Part shown: one piece after another, positions 34,775-44,629 of the stretch | Numbering within the stretch: the stretch's first letter is position 1 | How the letters are laid out: every line of letters starts with the position of its first letter | NCBI RefSeq assembly: GCF_007991455.1 | Contig: NZ_BJYJ01000001.1 | Span: 124,001-188,000 of the forward strand | Direction: 5' to 3' | Source of the DNA: Chryseobacterium hagamense | GTDB taxonomy: Bacteria; Bacteroidota; Bacteroidia; Flavobacteriales; Weeksellaceae | Length of the DNA stretch: 64,000 nucleotides | The notes under the pieces: model-generated | Told to the model about the DNA's origin: nothing | The model's database searches: none | Seen by the model: the letters and a program-made list of their open reading frames with translations, nothing else | Position numbers and translations under genes: made by a program

Positions 34775-35299
34775 AGTTATTGATCTGAAGGTTAAAAGTA
34801 AGATTATTTTTTGGAAATGAAAGGAATTAGAGCAGAATTCTTATTCAGGCGTTTTGTTATTCCAAAGTAAACCCGGGAGAGAAATCAGATCAGCAGAATG
34901 AAATTTTGTACCGGGCGGACAGCTGAGCGGCAAACGGGTATTGCCTTACTTCCTGGAATATCTGAAATACTGATTCGTTTACTGATTACCACCTCTTGTC
35001 CTACTTTCTACAAGTGAAATTCCGGCATCCGGCTTCCCTTTTCCAACGTGTTGACCGGAGTTTTTCTTAAGTTCTATTAAACTCTGAATCCAGGTTTTCC
35101 TTTGATTTTAAATTGCTGAACTTCTTAAGATCAGGACGTTACCACTTTCTACTTTTTGCCTGTTGATTCCAAAATGAATAATATTTTACATTAAATTTAA
35201 TAATGAGGCTCTAAATTGTGTAATAATTTTATTTTCAGCAAGTAAAATAATTTTTCATTAAATAATAATTAAATATGATTAAAAATATTTAAATTCAAT
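34775..35299. other. 525-bp stretch without recognised gene
   Basis: No convincing frame or RNA. The right third is very AT-rich and leads into the promoter of the surface-protein gene at 35344. Confidence 0.4.
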
Positions 35300-35307
35300 T
35301 ATCTTTG
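35300..35307 (+). promoter_or_regulatory. -7 element of secreted protein gene
   Basis: TATCTTTG, a perfect -7 match, in very AT-rich DNA 36 nt before the ATG at 35344. Confidence 0.55.
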
Positions 35308-35343
35308 CACCCGTTAAATTCAAACCTCTTATAAACAGTTATT

Positions 35344-36495
35344 ATGAAGAATAGATTTATTCTGGGAATTACCCTGGGCATGATGTTTTCTGCCGGAAAT
35401 ATAAATGCTCAGCAGGGACGTGTAGGGATCAATACTTCAACACCGAAGACCACCCTTGATATTGCGGCTAATCTTGGTACCGGTGATGCAGACGGATTTC
35501 AGGCCCCGCGTCTTACCAGGGCACAGCTTACCGCCAAAGGAAACAGTGTATACGGCGCAGATCAGGCCGGAACAATCATCTACATCAGCGACATTGCAGG
35601 CGGAGACGCAGTTTCACAACGGGCAAACATTACCGCTACAGGATATTATTTCTTCGACGGTAACCTTTGGCAGAAAGTGGGCGCAGGTAGCGATCTGTAC
35701 AAAGACAACGGTACATTAACTTCCAACCGTACGGTTTCGCAGGGAACCAATACGATGGCTTTTACCTCGTCTGCAACCAGCGGAACCAGCCATTTTACCG
35801 TAGACAACAGTACTTTTAACGTCGATGCCGTAAATAACAGAGTAGGTATCGGAACCAGTAGTCCTTCCGCTAAACTGGAAGTAAACAACGGAACCACTCC
35901 GGGAGCTCTGAAAATTACCGACGGAACCCAGGGAGAGGGAAAAGTACTGACCAGTGATGCAAACGGAGTAGGGACCTGGCGGACGATGGCATTTTCCAGC
36001 AATGTAGAAGGAACCTGGCTGATTAATAATGCACAGGCATCAACAAATAATTCTATTCCGGCAGGCCGTTACAGTTCGGTTGCCAGGCTTTCGCTTCCTT
36101 CGGCAGGGACCTATCTGGTATTCCTGAATGCAGATTTCGGATTTGATAATGCGGTATCGATTCCGGGACAGGTGGAATATCTGATTACCCGCGGCGCAAT
36201 CAATAACGAATTAAACCTTTCCAATGCCATCGGTGCAGTACCCGGTACCTGGAACAGCTTGTATAATTCCGTAACTTCGGGAATGGGAGGATTTACCGTT
36301 AACAATACCTTTTTTATCGTAACCACCGGTCCGCAGGATATTTATCTGACCATCAAGCCGATTGCGGGCCAGCCTGCAAATAACGGGGCGGCAGCTACCA
36401 AGCTCCAGCGATGGGGCGGTACTGCGGAAAACCCGCCTTATCAGAGCATCCCGGGCGGACTGGCAATTGACCGTTTTGTAGCCTATAAATTCTAG
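35344..36495 (+). CDS. Secreted surface-type hypothetical protein with 'VGIGTSSP' repeats
   Basis: 383 residues with a signal peptide (MKNRFILGITLGMMFSAGNI, cut after NAQ). The motifs RVGINTSTPKTTLDIA (near residue 27) and RVGIGTSSPSAKLEV (near residue 166) are the Bacteroidota tail-fibre-like 'GIGTxxPxxxLxV' repeat seen in many surface proteins. The C-terminal part is a beta-rich domain (SSVARLSLPSAGTYLVFLNA). No T9SS sorting domain or chaperone (peptidase S74) domain is visible, so how it is anchored is unclear. Function unknown. Confidence 0.85.
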   Translation: MKNRFILGITLGMMFSAGNINAQQGRVGINTSTPKTTLDIAANLGTGDADGFQAPRLTRAQLTAKGNSVYGADQAGTIIYISDIAGGDAVSQRANITATGYYFFDGNLWQKVGAGSDLYKDNGTLTSNRTVSQGTNTMAFTSSATSGTSHFTVDNSTFNVDAVNNRVGIGTSSPSAKLEVNNGTTPGALKITDGTQGEGKVLTSDANGVGTWRTMAFSSNVEGTWLINNAQASTNNSIPAGRYSSVARLSLPSAGTYLVFLNADFGFDNAVSIPGQVEYLITRGAINNELNLSNAIGAVPGTWNSLYNSVTSGMGGFTVNNTFFIVTTGPQDIYLTIKPIAGQPANNGAAATKLQRWGGTAENPPYQSIPGGLAIDRFVAYKF

Positions 36496-36756
36496 ATATC
36501 AACTGAATCTGCTTAGGGTGAATTTTGCTTCGCAAATGAATGGTCAATGCTGAATTTAACCGCAATCATGCCGGAAAATACAATGATGCCGTTCTGCTTA
36601 TAAAGTTCTAAAGCGTTATGGGTATATTTGAAAAACAATAATGTATCCCTGACAGGACTGAGTCCGTTTATTGCTTTCAGAAAATCAGAGGCCGGAAGCA
36701 ATTTTACTTAACCCAATTTCCCGCTGGATTCGGAGGTTATCGGAATAATTAATCAT

Positions 36757-36795
36757 AAAAAAAGTTTATTGAACCTGTTTCAATAAACTTTTTTT
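36757..36795. terminator. Bidirectional terminator
   Basis: AAAAAAAGTTTATTGAA and TTCAATAAACTTTTTTT arms, between the surface-protein gene and the convergent M28 peptidase gene. Confidence 0.88.
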
Positions 36796-36918
36796 TATTT
36801 AAAAAACGCTTCTTTCAATCGGCAGAAAGCGTTTATGGAAAAATGCAAAGGTTAAATTGTGAGCGCCACTGAGGCTTTATACCTAAGCCTTCAGAAATCC
36901 CTGTTCAAGCTTTCCGAT

Positions 36919-38274
36919 TTACCAGTTGTTGTCAATTATATAAACCATCTGCGTCAAAGTTCCGGCGCCCATCAGCAGTTCTCTCCGGTTTACTTTTTCG
37001 AAAGTATCTTCTTCCGTATGATGGATATCGAAATACCGCTGTGAATCCGGCACAAGCTCTGCCGTCGGAACCCCCATGTCGTGAAGCGGGTAGAGGTCGG
37101 TACCGGAGAACGTTCCAGTAAAATCATAAACTCCGTAAGGAAGAAACAGTTTTGCCCAACCCTGGATCTGTTTTCTCCGGGCATCGTCCATTTCAAGGGA
37201 AACTCCTCTCGGACTGAAACCGCCGGCATCGGTCTCAATGGCAAACAGATGTTTTTCATTGTTTTCCTTTGCCGTTTTACCGTACTGAATGCCTCCTTTT
37301 ACACCGTTTTCCTCATTGGCAAAACAAACTACACGGATCGTGTGATTATTTGGAATAGCGAGTTTTTTAAACGTCCGTAAAACCTCAATGCTCTGTACGA
37401 TTCCGGCGCCGTCATCATGGGCACCTTCGCCCACATCCCAGGAATCCAGGTGTCCTCCCACAAGAATAACCTGACTGTCCTTTTTACCCGTAATCTCACC
37501 GATGACCGAATGGGAACGTTTTTCGCCTTTCATTCCGCAGCTGGAGTTGAGTTTTGCCGTTACTTTTCCGTTCTGTAAAAGTTCCGCCAGTGCATCGGCA
37601 GTGGTGCTTCCAATGGCAACCGCAGGGATTTTTTTATCATCGCCGTAACGCATGGCTCCGGTATGCGGCACATCGTCAAAAGCAGAAGAAAGCGAACGGA
37701 TAATCGCAAATTTCCCCCCTTTTTTCGCTGTTAAAGAAGCTGCCGTGGTCCTGTATTTAGAAGCATCACTGTAACCTTTAAAAGTTTCTACAAACGATTG
37801 GCTGAAAGGGTAGTTGAAGAAAACAATCTTGTCTTTCACCTGTTCCGGCGTGAGCTTATCATACTCCTGCATCGACCGTACCATGAGGATCTCTCCTGAA
37901 ACATCTTTTCCACCGGTGCCTTCAGAGTTTCCTAAAGAAAGCATCTTCAGGCTCTTCCACTTCCCGTTGGCGGTTCTGATCTGTAGAGACTCTTTTCCCC
38001 TTACCCAGACCGGAACCATCACGTCCTGCAGCCACACCCTGTCGGCTCCGGCATCACGGAGCTTCTGCGCGGCCCATTGCACCGATTTTTCATAAGCTTC
38101 AGAACCGCTGAGGCGGTGGCCGATATTTTTGGTAAGATCACGCAACTCGGTATATGCTTTTCCGTTATTCAGTATTTCCGTAGAAATTTTTGCAAATTGT
38201 ACAGAATCTTCTTTGGTCTGACCAAAAGCTGTCAAACCCAGAAATAATAATGATGTTCCTAATATCTTTTTCAT
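36919..38274 (-). CDS. Secreted M28 family metallopeptidase (active-type paralogue)
   Basis: 451 residues from ATG 38274 with a signal peptide (MKKILGTSLLFLGLTAFGQ). A PA-type insert lies between the N-terminal part and the M28 core. All metal and catalytic residues are present: His275-x-Asp277 (GGHLDSWD), Asp287/288 (GAHDDGAG), general base Glu321 and ligand Glu322 (ANEENG), Asp349 (TDAGG) and His418 (DIHHTEEDTF). It should be a zinc aminopeptidase or carboxypeptidase in the periplasm. A close paralogue, lacking two of these residues, lies at 39288-40694. The start at 38322 adds 16 residues before the signal peptide and was rejected. Confidence 0.93.
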   Translation of the reverse strand: MKKILGTSLLFLGLTAFGQTKEDSVQFAKISTEILNNGKAYTELRDLTKNIGHRLSGSEAYEKSVQWAAQKLRDAGADRVWLQDVMVPVWVRGKESLQIRTANGKWKSLKMLSLGNSEGTGGKDVSGEILMVRSMQEYDKLTPEQVKDKIVFFNYPFSQSFVETFKGYSDASKYRTTAASLTAKKGGKFAIIRSLSSAFDDVPHTGAMRYGDDKKIPAVAIGSTTADALAELLQNGKVTAKLNSSCGMKGEKRSHSVIGEITGKKDSQVILVGGHLDSWDVGEGAHDDGAGIVQSIEVLRTFKKLAIPNNHTIRVVCFANEENGVKGGIQYGKTAKENNEKHLFAIETDAGGFSPRGVSLEMDDARRKQIQGWAKLFLPYGVYDFTGTFSGTDLYPLHDMGVPTAELVPDSQRYFDIHHTEEDTFEKVNRRELLMGAGTLTQMVYIIDNNW

Positions 38275-38322
38275 TTTTAATAGCTGATTGTTAATCAAAC
38301 TTATATATGGAATTGAATTCAT

Positions 38323-39274
38323 TTAAAATTCAATATAATTCAGTTTTGTATCTTTTATGTAAAACAGAATATTCTTTGTCAGTTTATAAGAAGATTTATG
38401 ATCAATTGGAATGCTTTTTAAAAGATTATTCTGATCTCTTTCCCGAAATTCAATTTTTTCATCGTACAACAATATAAACTGATGATTATTAAAAAAAAAT
38501 AAGTTCCGCTAATTTATCTATTACAAAGCTTTTAGATCTTTTAAAATTTTCTTTGGATATTTCTCTGATGTAGAGATTTTCGTCTTCAGGAAAGTAAGTC
38601 TCATAAGCAAGTTCGTGTAAATTTTCACTGATAATATAGTAACAGCCTAATTGATCGATTTTATCAGCCAATAGAATATCAATGTTATCAAAAGAATTTA
38701 TTTTTAAAACACAATGTAAAACATTTGGATTTTCACGGTCTTTGCAATAAAGAGTGATGGTGAGAATATTATTATCTGATGAAGAATATAATCCGTATCT
38801 GTCCTCAAAGTAGAAATAGGTAAAATCATATTCATCAAAATTCTCATCAAAAAAAATCGTTAAATCATATTCCTTAAAATCTTCCAGATCTATCAAAGTT
38901 AGATCTTCCCGGAAAATATAATTCTTTAATATATGTTTATGGTTTAAATAATCTGGCTCGTTGTCAAGTTGCTTTTTTAAAACAGTCTTTCCGTCAGAAT
39001 TTATTTTGAAATGCCAAGAATTAATACTTAAATAAAAACTTTCTTGATCGATTGCATGAAATTCTATGCGTTCATAAGGTGTGAGATAGATTTTTTCATC
39101 CAGCAAAACTTCCTTTCTTATATTATTTTCTACATCTAGAATTTCGATGAATACTTCTGAGTCTTGTTTTTCTTTAATTAAGATAATTTGTTGTTTTTCT
39201 GAGATATAGTCTATTTTTTTGATTTTAAAGCCATTGAGATTACTTTTAGAAATCAAGTCGTTGAGAGTATTCAT
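38323..39274 (-). pseudogene. AT-rich hypothetical gene between M28 paralogues, frameshifted at a T9 run
   Basis: From ATG 39274 (MNTLNDLISKSNLNGFKIKK) the frame stops at 38489, just after nine T on the minus strand (38491-38499). One frame over, coding continues without a break as NNHQFILLYDEKIEFRERDQ and LLKSIPIDHKSSYKLTKNIL, to TAA at 38323. Eight T instead of nine would give one protein of about 316 residues. It has no signal peptide, is rich in Asp/Glu/Ile/Leu/Tyr and clearly more AT-rich than its neighbours, which suggests transfer. Family not recognised. It lies 13 nt after the M28 gene on its upstream side. Confidence 0.7.
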
Positions 39275-39287
39275 TTCAAAAGAATAA

Positions 39288-40694
39288 TTACCAGTTTTTA
39301 TCAATCATAAAAACCAGCTGCGTCATGGCCACTGCACCCAACAGTAGCTCCCTTTTATTCACCTTGTCGAAAGTATCCTGCTCGGAATGGTGGTAATCGA
39401 AGTACCGCTGGGTATCCACCACAAGCTCAGCCAACGGAATATCCAGCTTTTTCAGCGGCGAAATATCCTGGATCGCATCGGTCTGGTCGAAATCATAGAC
39501 GCCGTAGGGAAGGAAATAATTTTTCCATTCAAAGATCAGTTTTCTCCTCTGGGGCGGCATGTCGAGGGAAAAGCCTCTGGGTGAATAGCCTCCGGCGTCG
39601 GTTCCAAGAGCAAAAACGTGCTTTTCGTCTTTCTTTTTCACGTAAGCGGCATACATTTCCCGTCCCTGGCCGCCGTTTTCACTGTTGGCATAAAATACCA
39701 CCCGGATGGTATGGTTGTTTTCAATACCCATGGCTTTAAAAGTCCGTAGTACTTCCATACACTGGGCTACTCCCGTACCGTCGTCGATAGCGCCTTCCCC
39801 GAAGTCCCAGGAATCCAGCTGGGCGCCGAGAACGATCACCTTGGAATCTTTCTTTCCCTGGATTTCAGCAATGATATTCGGGTTGGTGGTGTCGCCTTTG
39901 GATTGGGCGGTCATATTCAGCCTGGCCGTAACTTTCTGGCTTTTCAGTAGTTTTTCAAGCTCGTCCGCCGATTTTACACCAATGGAGAGTGCCGGAATCC
40001 GTACTTTATCGTCCGGTTCATAATATACCATTTTCGCATGCGGTGTATCATCAGAAGCAGTAGTTAAAGATCTTATGATTAATGCTTTCGCTCCGGTTTT
40101 GGCAATTACGGAAGCGGAAATTAGCTTCGATTTGGCAGTAAGCAAATAAGAATCGCTGGTATTGATGATTTTCGGATCCATCGGAAGGTTAACGAAAGCG
40201 ATTTTATCTTTCAACTGTCCTACCGACATTGCATTCAGTTCGGAAATTGAACCGATGAGCACGACTTCTCCGGTAAGGTCTTTTCCGCCCGTCCCTTCAG
40301 AATTTCCGAAAGAAAGCATCCTGATATTTTTCCAGTCGCCGTTTCCGGCCCTGATCTGCAGGGATTCCTTTCCCCTGATCCATACCGGAGCTTTGGCTTC
40401 CATTTTCCAGATCATATCGATGCCCATTTCCTTCAGCTTTTTTTCCGCCCATTCTACGGCTTTCAGGTACCCGGCTGTTCCACTGAAGCGGGGACCGACT
40501 CCTTTGGTAAGCTGGCCAAGGTTTTCGTATGCCGTTCCGTTGGTCATGATCTCATCGGAAATCTTTTTAAACTCATCGTGATAGTTTAATTTTACAGTCG
40601 TCGACGTCTTCTTTACCGGTCTTTTCAAGGGTTTCTTCTGAGAAAATAAAAATCCACCCAAAAAGAGTGGAATGATAATGAATGCTTTTTTCAT
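39288..40694 (-). CDS. M28-like secreted protein with lost catalytic residues (predicted pseudoenzyme)
   Basis: 468 residues with a signal peptide (MKKAFIIIPLFLGGFLFSQ). It aligns along its whole length with the neighbouring M28 peptidase, for example in ESLQIRAGNGDWKNIRMLSF and the C-terminal DTQRYFDYHHSEQDTFDKVN. Two key positions differ. The first zinc-ligand His is Gln292 (GAQLDSWD), and the general-base Glu is Ser338 (ANSENG where the paralogue has ANEENG). Asp304/305, Glu339, the TDAGG Asp and the final His are kept. Hydrolysis is therefore unlikely or greatly altered. It may bind peptides, or regulate or pair with the active paralogue. Confidence 0.92.
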   Translation of the reverse strand: MKKAFIIIPLFLGGFLFSQKKPLKRPVKKTSTTVKLNYHDEFKKISDEIMTNGTAYENLGQLTKGVGPRFSGTAGYLKAVEWAEKKLKEMGIDMIWKMEAKAPVWIRGKESLQIRAGNGDWKNIRMLSFGNSEGTGGKDLTGEVVLIGSISELNAMSVGQLKDKIAFVNLPMDPKIINTSDSYLLTAKSKLISASVIAKTGAKALIIRSLTTASDDTPHAKMVYYEPDDKVRIPALSIGVKSADELEKLLKSQKVTARLNMTAQSKGDTTNPNIIAEIQGKKDSKVIVLGAQLDSWDFGEGAIDDGTGVAQCMEVLRTFKAMGIENNHTIRVVFYANSENGGQGREMYAAYVKKKDEKHVFALGTDAGGYSPRGFSLDMPPQRRKLIFEWKNYFLPYGVYDFDQTDAIQDISPLKKLDIPLAELVVDTQRYFDYHHSEQDTFDKVNKRELLLGAVAMTQLVFMIDKNW

Positions 40695-40748
40695 TTTTAT
40701 TGACCTTTCTTTTTCCGTTGCTAAAAGTAAGGAAAAATTGGTAATAGT

Positions 40749-41993
40749 TTATTGTTTCATGTCGTACATTAACAGGGCAGTAACCAACTTGGGCTCAATG
40801 AAGGTACATTTCGGAGGCATGCTCAGTTTCAGGTCTGAAATCCTGATCATATCGTTGAAACTCACGGGGTAAATCCCGAATCCGGCTTTGCCTTCGCCGT
40901 TGTCTACTTTTTCTTTCAGCTGGCTGATCCCTTCAATATTGGAAGTCCCTTTTACGTAGGATATTTTCTCGGAACTGTCCGGATCTTCGATCTTTAGAAT
41001 ATCTTTAAAAATATATTTATCCAGAAGGTGGTGGTCCAGATTGTCCAGTGATATTTCCTGGGAACGCAGATCGTGCTTTACGTGAAGGGAATAAAATATA
41101 CCGTCCATGTACATGGAAATGTGGAATTTCTGGGAAGGGAAATAGGCCGTTTCACCTTTTTCATGGATAAGGAAATATTTCTCCAGCTCTTTTAAAAATT
41201 CTGCGTTTGATAATCCGTTAATGTCTGAAACAATCCGGTTGTAATCGTGGATCTTGATGGACTGGTTGGAAACGATAAAGCTGTAGACAAAATTGTACAG
41301 TTCCGTTCCGTTATGCCTTTTGTTTTTATTTTTCTGGTGTTTCGCATTTAAAGCCGTGGAGCCGATCCGGTGGTGGCCGTCTGCAATGTAGAAGGCGTCG
41401 ATCTGATCGATCACTTCCTTAAACTGCTGCAGCTTCAGACGGTTGTCGATCCGCCAGATTTTATGCCGGATGCCTTTGGTATCCACATGGTTGAAGATCG
41501 GAACGTTCTTTTCCTCATGATTCATCAGCAGTTCGATCTTGGAATTGGCCGGATAAGTCAGCAATACCGGTTCAGCCTGGAGATTTACTTTTTCCAGATA
41601 GTGCGCCAGCTTCTCTTTTTTCTGGGGGATGGTACTTTCATGCCTTTTGATTTTCCCGTTCCAGAAATCCTCGATGCTCGCTAAACCCAATAGTCCCCTG
41701 AAAACCTGTTTGTTGGGATAAATCTGCTCATAAAGATAGTATGAAGAATTGTCCTGAACGAGTTTTTTCTCTTCCATCAGGTCTTCAAATGTCGAACGGA
41801 TTTTTCTTAAATTACGGTCGATATCTTTGGATTTGCTTACCACATACGGCTTGATCATATGGATGTAAGTATTTTCTACCTGAGCTTTTTCCGCGATCTC
41901 TTCCTGGGTGAAATTATCCAGGGGATGGGTAGGAAAGGTGCTCTCGTAGTCTTTATGAGGTCTTATTCCACGAAAAGGTTTAAAAATAGGCAT
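40749..41993 (-). CDS. DUF1015 family protein
   Basis: 414 residues of the usual DUF1015 length. Typical parts are the start (MPIFKPFRGIRPHKDYESTF), FYIADGHHRIGSTALNAKHQ (near residue 205) and the C-terminal GFGIYPVSFNDMIRISDLKL and MPPKCTFIEPKL. Often encoded beside serA and serC in Bacteroidota, as here (3 nt from the serA stop-start junction). Its biochemical role is not established; the linkage suggests serine or one-carbon metabolism. Confidence 0.92.
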   Translation of the reverse strand: MPIFKPFRGIRPHKDYESTFPTHPLDNFTQEEIAEKAQVENTYIHMIKPYVVSKSKDIDRNLRKIRSTFEDLMEEKKLVQDNSSYYLYEQIYPNKQVFRGLLGLASIEDFWNGKIKRHESTIPQKKEKLAHYLEKVNLQAEPVLLTYPANSKIELLMNHEEKNVPIFNHVDTKGIRHKIWRIDNRLKLQQFKEVIDQIDAFYIADGHHRIGSTALNAKHQKNKNKRHNGTELYNFVYSFIVSNQSIKIHDYNRIVSDINGLSNAEFLKELEKYFLIHEKGETAYFPSQKFHISMYMDGIFYSLHVKHDLRSQEISLDNLDHHLLDKYIFKDILKIEDPDSSEKISYVKGTSNIEGISQLKEKVDNGEGKAGFGIYPVSFNDMIRISDLKLSMPPKCTFIEPKLVTALLMYDMKQ

Positions 41994-41996
41994 ATT

Positions 41997-42959
41997 TTAT
42001 TGTATAGTTTCTTTAATCTTAATAATTTGTTCGGCAAGCTCGACTCCGATTTTTTCCTGCGCATCCACCGTATTTCCCCCGATGTGAGGAGAAAGTGAAA
42101 GTGCAGGATTCATCAATAACAGGACTTCCGGGCTCGGTTCTTTTTCAAAAACATCCAGTGCGGCACCCGCTACTTTCTCAGATTCGATGAAATCGATCAG
42201 GGCCACTTCATTCATCACACCGCCTCTTGCCGTATTGACGATATAAACGCCGTCCTTCATTTTCTCAAACTGTGGCGTATCGATGATATATTCGTTCGTT
42301 TTAGGCGTATTGATACTGATGAAATCCGTGTCTTTCAGGAAGGCATCCATATCATTGGTGGAAGTGATTTCAAAATTCAGCGACTGGCCGTCAAAGAATT
42401 CCAGGGTCAGGGTTTTGGTCTTCGGCTTTCTGGTAAGGACCTTCACGTTCATGCCCAGAGAAATCCCTATTTTCAGTACTTCCTGGCCGATGCTTCCGAA
42501 TCCGATAACACCAAGCGTCTTCCCTGAAAGCTCATAGGCATTGGAAAATGACTTTTTCATGGCGTTGAAGTGCGTTTCTCCTTCCAGCGGCATCAGCCTG
42601 TTGGACTCATGGAGGAACCTCGCCAGAGAAAAGAAGTGGCCGAACACCAGCTCTGCTACTGATTTTGACGAAGCCGTCGGGGTATTGATGACGTACTTTC
42701 CTTTTTCAATCGCATATTCAACATCGATGTTATCCATCCCGATGCCTCCTCTTCCGATGATTTTAAGGCCGGGACAGGCGTCGATAACATCCTGTCTCAC
42801 TTTCGTGGCACTTCTTACCAGCAGGACATCCACGTTGTTTTCATTGATGAAGCTGATGACATGTTCCTGTGCAACCCTGTGCTCCAGTACTTCGATTCCT
42901 GCATTTTTCAATGCCTGTTCACCCGCTTTTGAAATTCCGTCGTTAGCTAAAACCCTCAT
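41997..42959 (-). CDS. serA: D-2-hydroxyacid dehydrogenase, probable phosphoglycerate dehydrogenase
   Basis: 320 residues. NAD-binding motif LGVIGFGSIGQEVLKIG (about 150-166), then catalytic Arg in VNTARGGVMNE, Glu in DVFEKEPSPE and His in LSPHIGGNTVDAQEK. It lacks the ACT regulatory domain of long SerA forms. Its position between serC and DUF1015 makes 3-phosphoglycerate dehydrogenase, the first step of serine synthesis, the best assignment; other hydroxyacids remain possible. The 121-nt gap to serC may hold a second promoter. Confidence 0.88.
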   Translation of the reverse strand: MRVLANDGISKAGEQALKNAGIEVLEHRVAQEHVISFINENNVDVLLVRSATKVRQDVIDACPGLKIIGRGGIGMDNIDVEYAIEKGKYVINTPTASSKSVAELVFGHFFSLARFLHESNRLMPLEGETHFNAMKKSFSNAYELSGKTLGVIGFGSIGQEVLKIGISLGMNVKVLTRKPKTKTLTLEFFDGQSLNFEITSTNDMDAFLKDTDFISINTPKTNEYIIDTPQFEKMKDGVYIVNTARGGVMNEVALIDFIESEKVAGAALDVFEKEPSPEVLLLMNPALSLSPHIGGNTVDAQEKIGVELAEQIIKIKETIQ

Positions 42960-43080
42960 GTTTTTATATTCTTTAATTATTTAAACAGATACATTTTAAA
43001 TAATTTAACAGTGGCGCAAATTAAGAAAATTTAAAATAACACCGGTTATTATTTAAATAATTGAATTTCAAATTTTTATA

Positions 43081-44145
43081 TTAGTTAATGGATTTCATGA
43101 CATCCACCAGTACCTGTACGCTTTCAACCGGCATGGCATTGTATAAACTGGCCCTGTATCCGCCTAAGCTTCTGTGCCCGTTCAATCCGCTGATTCCTGC
43201 TGCTTTCCACGCTGCATCGAACGCTTCTTTTTTGCTTTCGTCGGTAATCTTGAAGGAAACGTTCATCAGGGAACGGTCTTCTTTTACACAGAACGTTTCA
43301 AACAGCGGGTTGCTGTCGATTTCATCGTACAGAAGTTTTGCTTTGGCTTCATTTCTGGCTTCGGCCGCAGCAATGCCCCCGTTGTTTTCCAGGTACTGCA
43401 GGGTAAGCAGGGAAGCATATACCGGGAATACCGGCGGCGTATTGTACATGGATTCTTTGGCGATATGTTGTGAGTAATCCAGGATGGAGAACATATTTTC
43501 TCTTCCGGTTTTCCCTAAAATTTCTTTTTTGATTACGACCAGAGTTACCCCGGCAGGTCCCATATTTTTCTGGGCTCCGGCATAGATCAGGTCAAATTTC
43601 GAGAAATCCAGCTGTCTCGAAAAAATATCGGAGCTCATATCGCAGACCATCAGCGTATCCACTTCCGGGAAAGATTTCATCTGGGTCCCGTAAATCGTAT
43701 TGTTGGAGGTACAGTGGAAATAGTCATATTCCGCACCTGCCGTATAATCTTTAGGAATAAATGAGTAGTTTTCTTCTCTGGAAGATCCTAATACATCTAC
43801 AGTCCCTACTTTTTTAGCTTCTTTAATCGCTCCTGCGGCCCATGTTCCCGTGTCCAGGTAAGCCGCTTTCCCTCCAACTTTCATCAGGTTATATGGAACC
43901 ATGGCAAACTGCAGGCTGGCACCCCCGCCAAGGTATAAAACTTCATAATCGTCACCCAGATTCATCAGCCTTTTTACAATGGCGCGCGCTTCATCCATTA
44001 CCGCTACGAAATCTTTGCTCCGGTGCGAGATTTCAAGAAGGGAAAGTCCGATTCCGTTAAAATCCAGGATCGCCTGTGCCGATTTTTCAAAAACTTCCTG
44101 AGGTAAGATGCATGGTCCTGCGCTAAAGTTGTGCTTTTTGCTCAT
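43081..44145 (-). CDS. serC: Phosphoserine aminotransferase
   Basis: 354 residues, PLP class V. Visible are HNFSAGPCILPQEVFEKSAQ, EISHRSKDFV, the phosphate-binding YLGGGASLQFAM, YAGAQKNMGPAGVTLVVI with the Schiff-base Lys, and the C-terminal GHRSLGGYRASLYNAM. Converts 3-phosphohydroxypyruvate to phosphoserine. First of the serine genes on this strand, followed by serA and DUF1015. Confidence 0.96.
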   Translation of the reverse strand: MSKKHNFSAGPCILPQEVFEKSAQAILDFNGIGLSLLEISHRSKDFVAVMDEARAIVKRLMNLGDDYEVLYLGGGASLQFAMVPYNLMKVGGKAAYLDTGTWAAGAIKEAKKVGTVDVLGSSREENYSFIPKDYTAGAEYDYFHCTSNNTIYGTQMKSFPEVDTLMVCDMSSDIFSRQLDFSKFDLIYAGAQKNMGPAGVTLVVIKKEILGKTGRENMFSILDYSQHIAKESMYNTPPVFPVYASLLTLQYLENNGGIAAAEARNEAKAKLLYDEIDSNPLFETFCVKEDRSLMNVSFKITDESKKEAFDAAWKAAGISGLNGHRSLGGYRASLYNAMPVESVQVLVDVMKSIN

Positions 44146-44230
44146 ATTATTTATTTTTTTGGTTTCCGTAAAAAATTATTTTACGGCTTTATTGATCGTT
44201 TTTTATTAAAATTCAGATTTCCGGTATATA

Positions 44231-44259
44231 AAAAACCGCCTCATGATGGATGAGACGGC
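44231..44259 (-). terminator. Terminator of ferredoxin gene
   Basis: On the minus strand CCGTCTCAT pairs with ATGAGGCGG (arms 44251-44259 and 44237-44245), followed by six T. It separates the ferredoxin gene from serC. Confidence 0.82.
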
Positions 44260-44265
44260 AGCTTT

Positions 44266-44616
44266 TTATTCTCCGTGTAAGAATGCTTTTTTGCTAAGCA
44301 GTGCTTCTTCAGATTCTACATGGTCCTCATCCGGTACGCAGCAGTCTACAGGGCAGACCGCGGCACACTGAGGCTCTTCATGGAAGCCTTTGCATTCCGT
44401 ACATTTATCGGTTACAATGAAGTATACATCATCGCTTACAGGCTCCTGCGGTGCATCGGCATCCACGGTAAGTCCTGAGGTTAGGGTTACGGTACCTTTC
44501 AGTTCAGTACCTTCCGAAGCTTTCCAGTCTACTGCTCCTTCATAAATTGCATTGTTCGGGCATTCCGGTTCGCAGGCTCCGCAGTTAATGCATTCATCAG
44601 TTATTTTAATAGCCAT
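44266..44616 (-). CDS. 4Fe-4S dicluster ferredoxin
   Basis: 116 residues with two cluster motifs. The first is CINCGACEPECPNNAIYEG at residues 10-28, and the second is CTECKGFHEEPQCAAVCPVD with its insert near residues 74-93. The about 40 residues between are acidic. It transfers low-potential electrons in the cytoplasm. It is divergent from the acyl-CoA reductase gene with overlapping promoters, suggesting joint control or function. Its own terminator follows. Confidence 0.93.
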   Translation of the reverse strand: MAIKITDECINCGACEPECPNNAIYEGAVDWKASEGTELKGTVTLTSGLTVDADAPQEPVSDDVYFIVTDKCTECKGFHEEPQCAAVCPVDCCVPDEDHVESEEALLSKKAFLHGE

Positions 44617-44629
44617 CGCTAATTTTTTT

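Noticed and set aside
36513..36701. 62-codon minus-strand frame with TTG start
   Set aside because: The frame ends normally but has no recognisable family, start context or promoter, and lies in the spacer between convergent genes.
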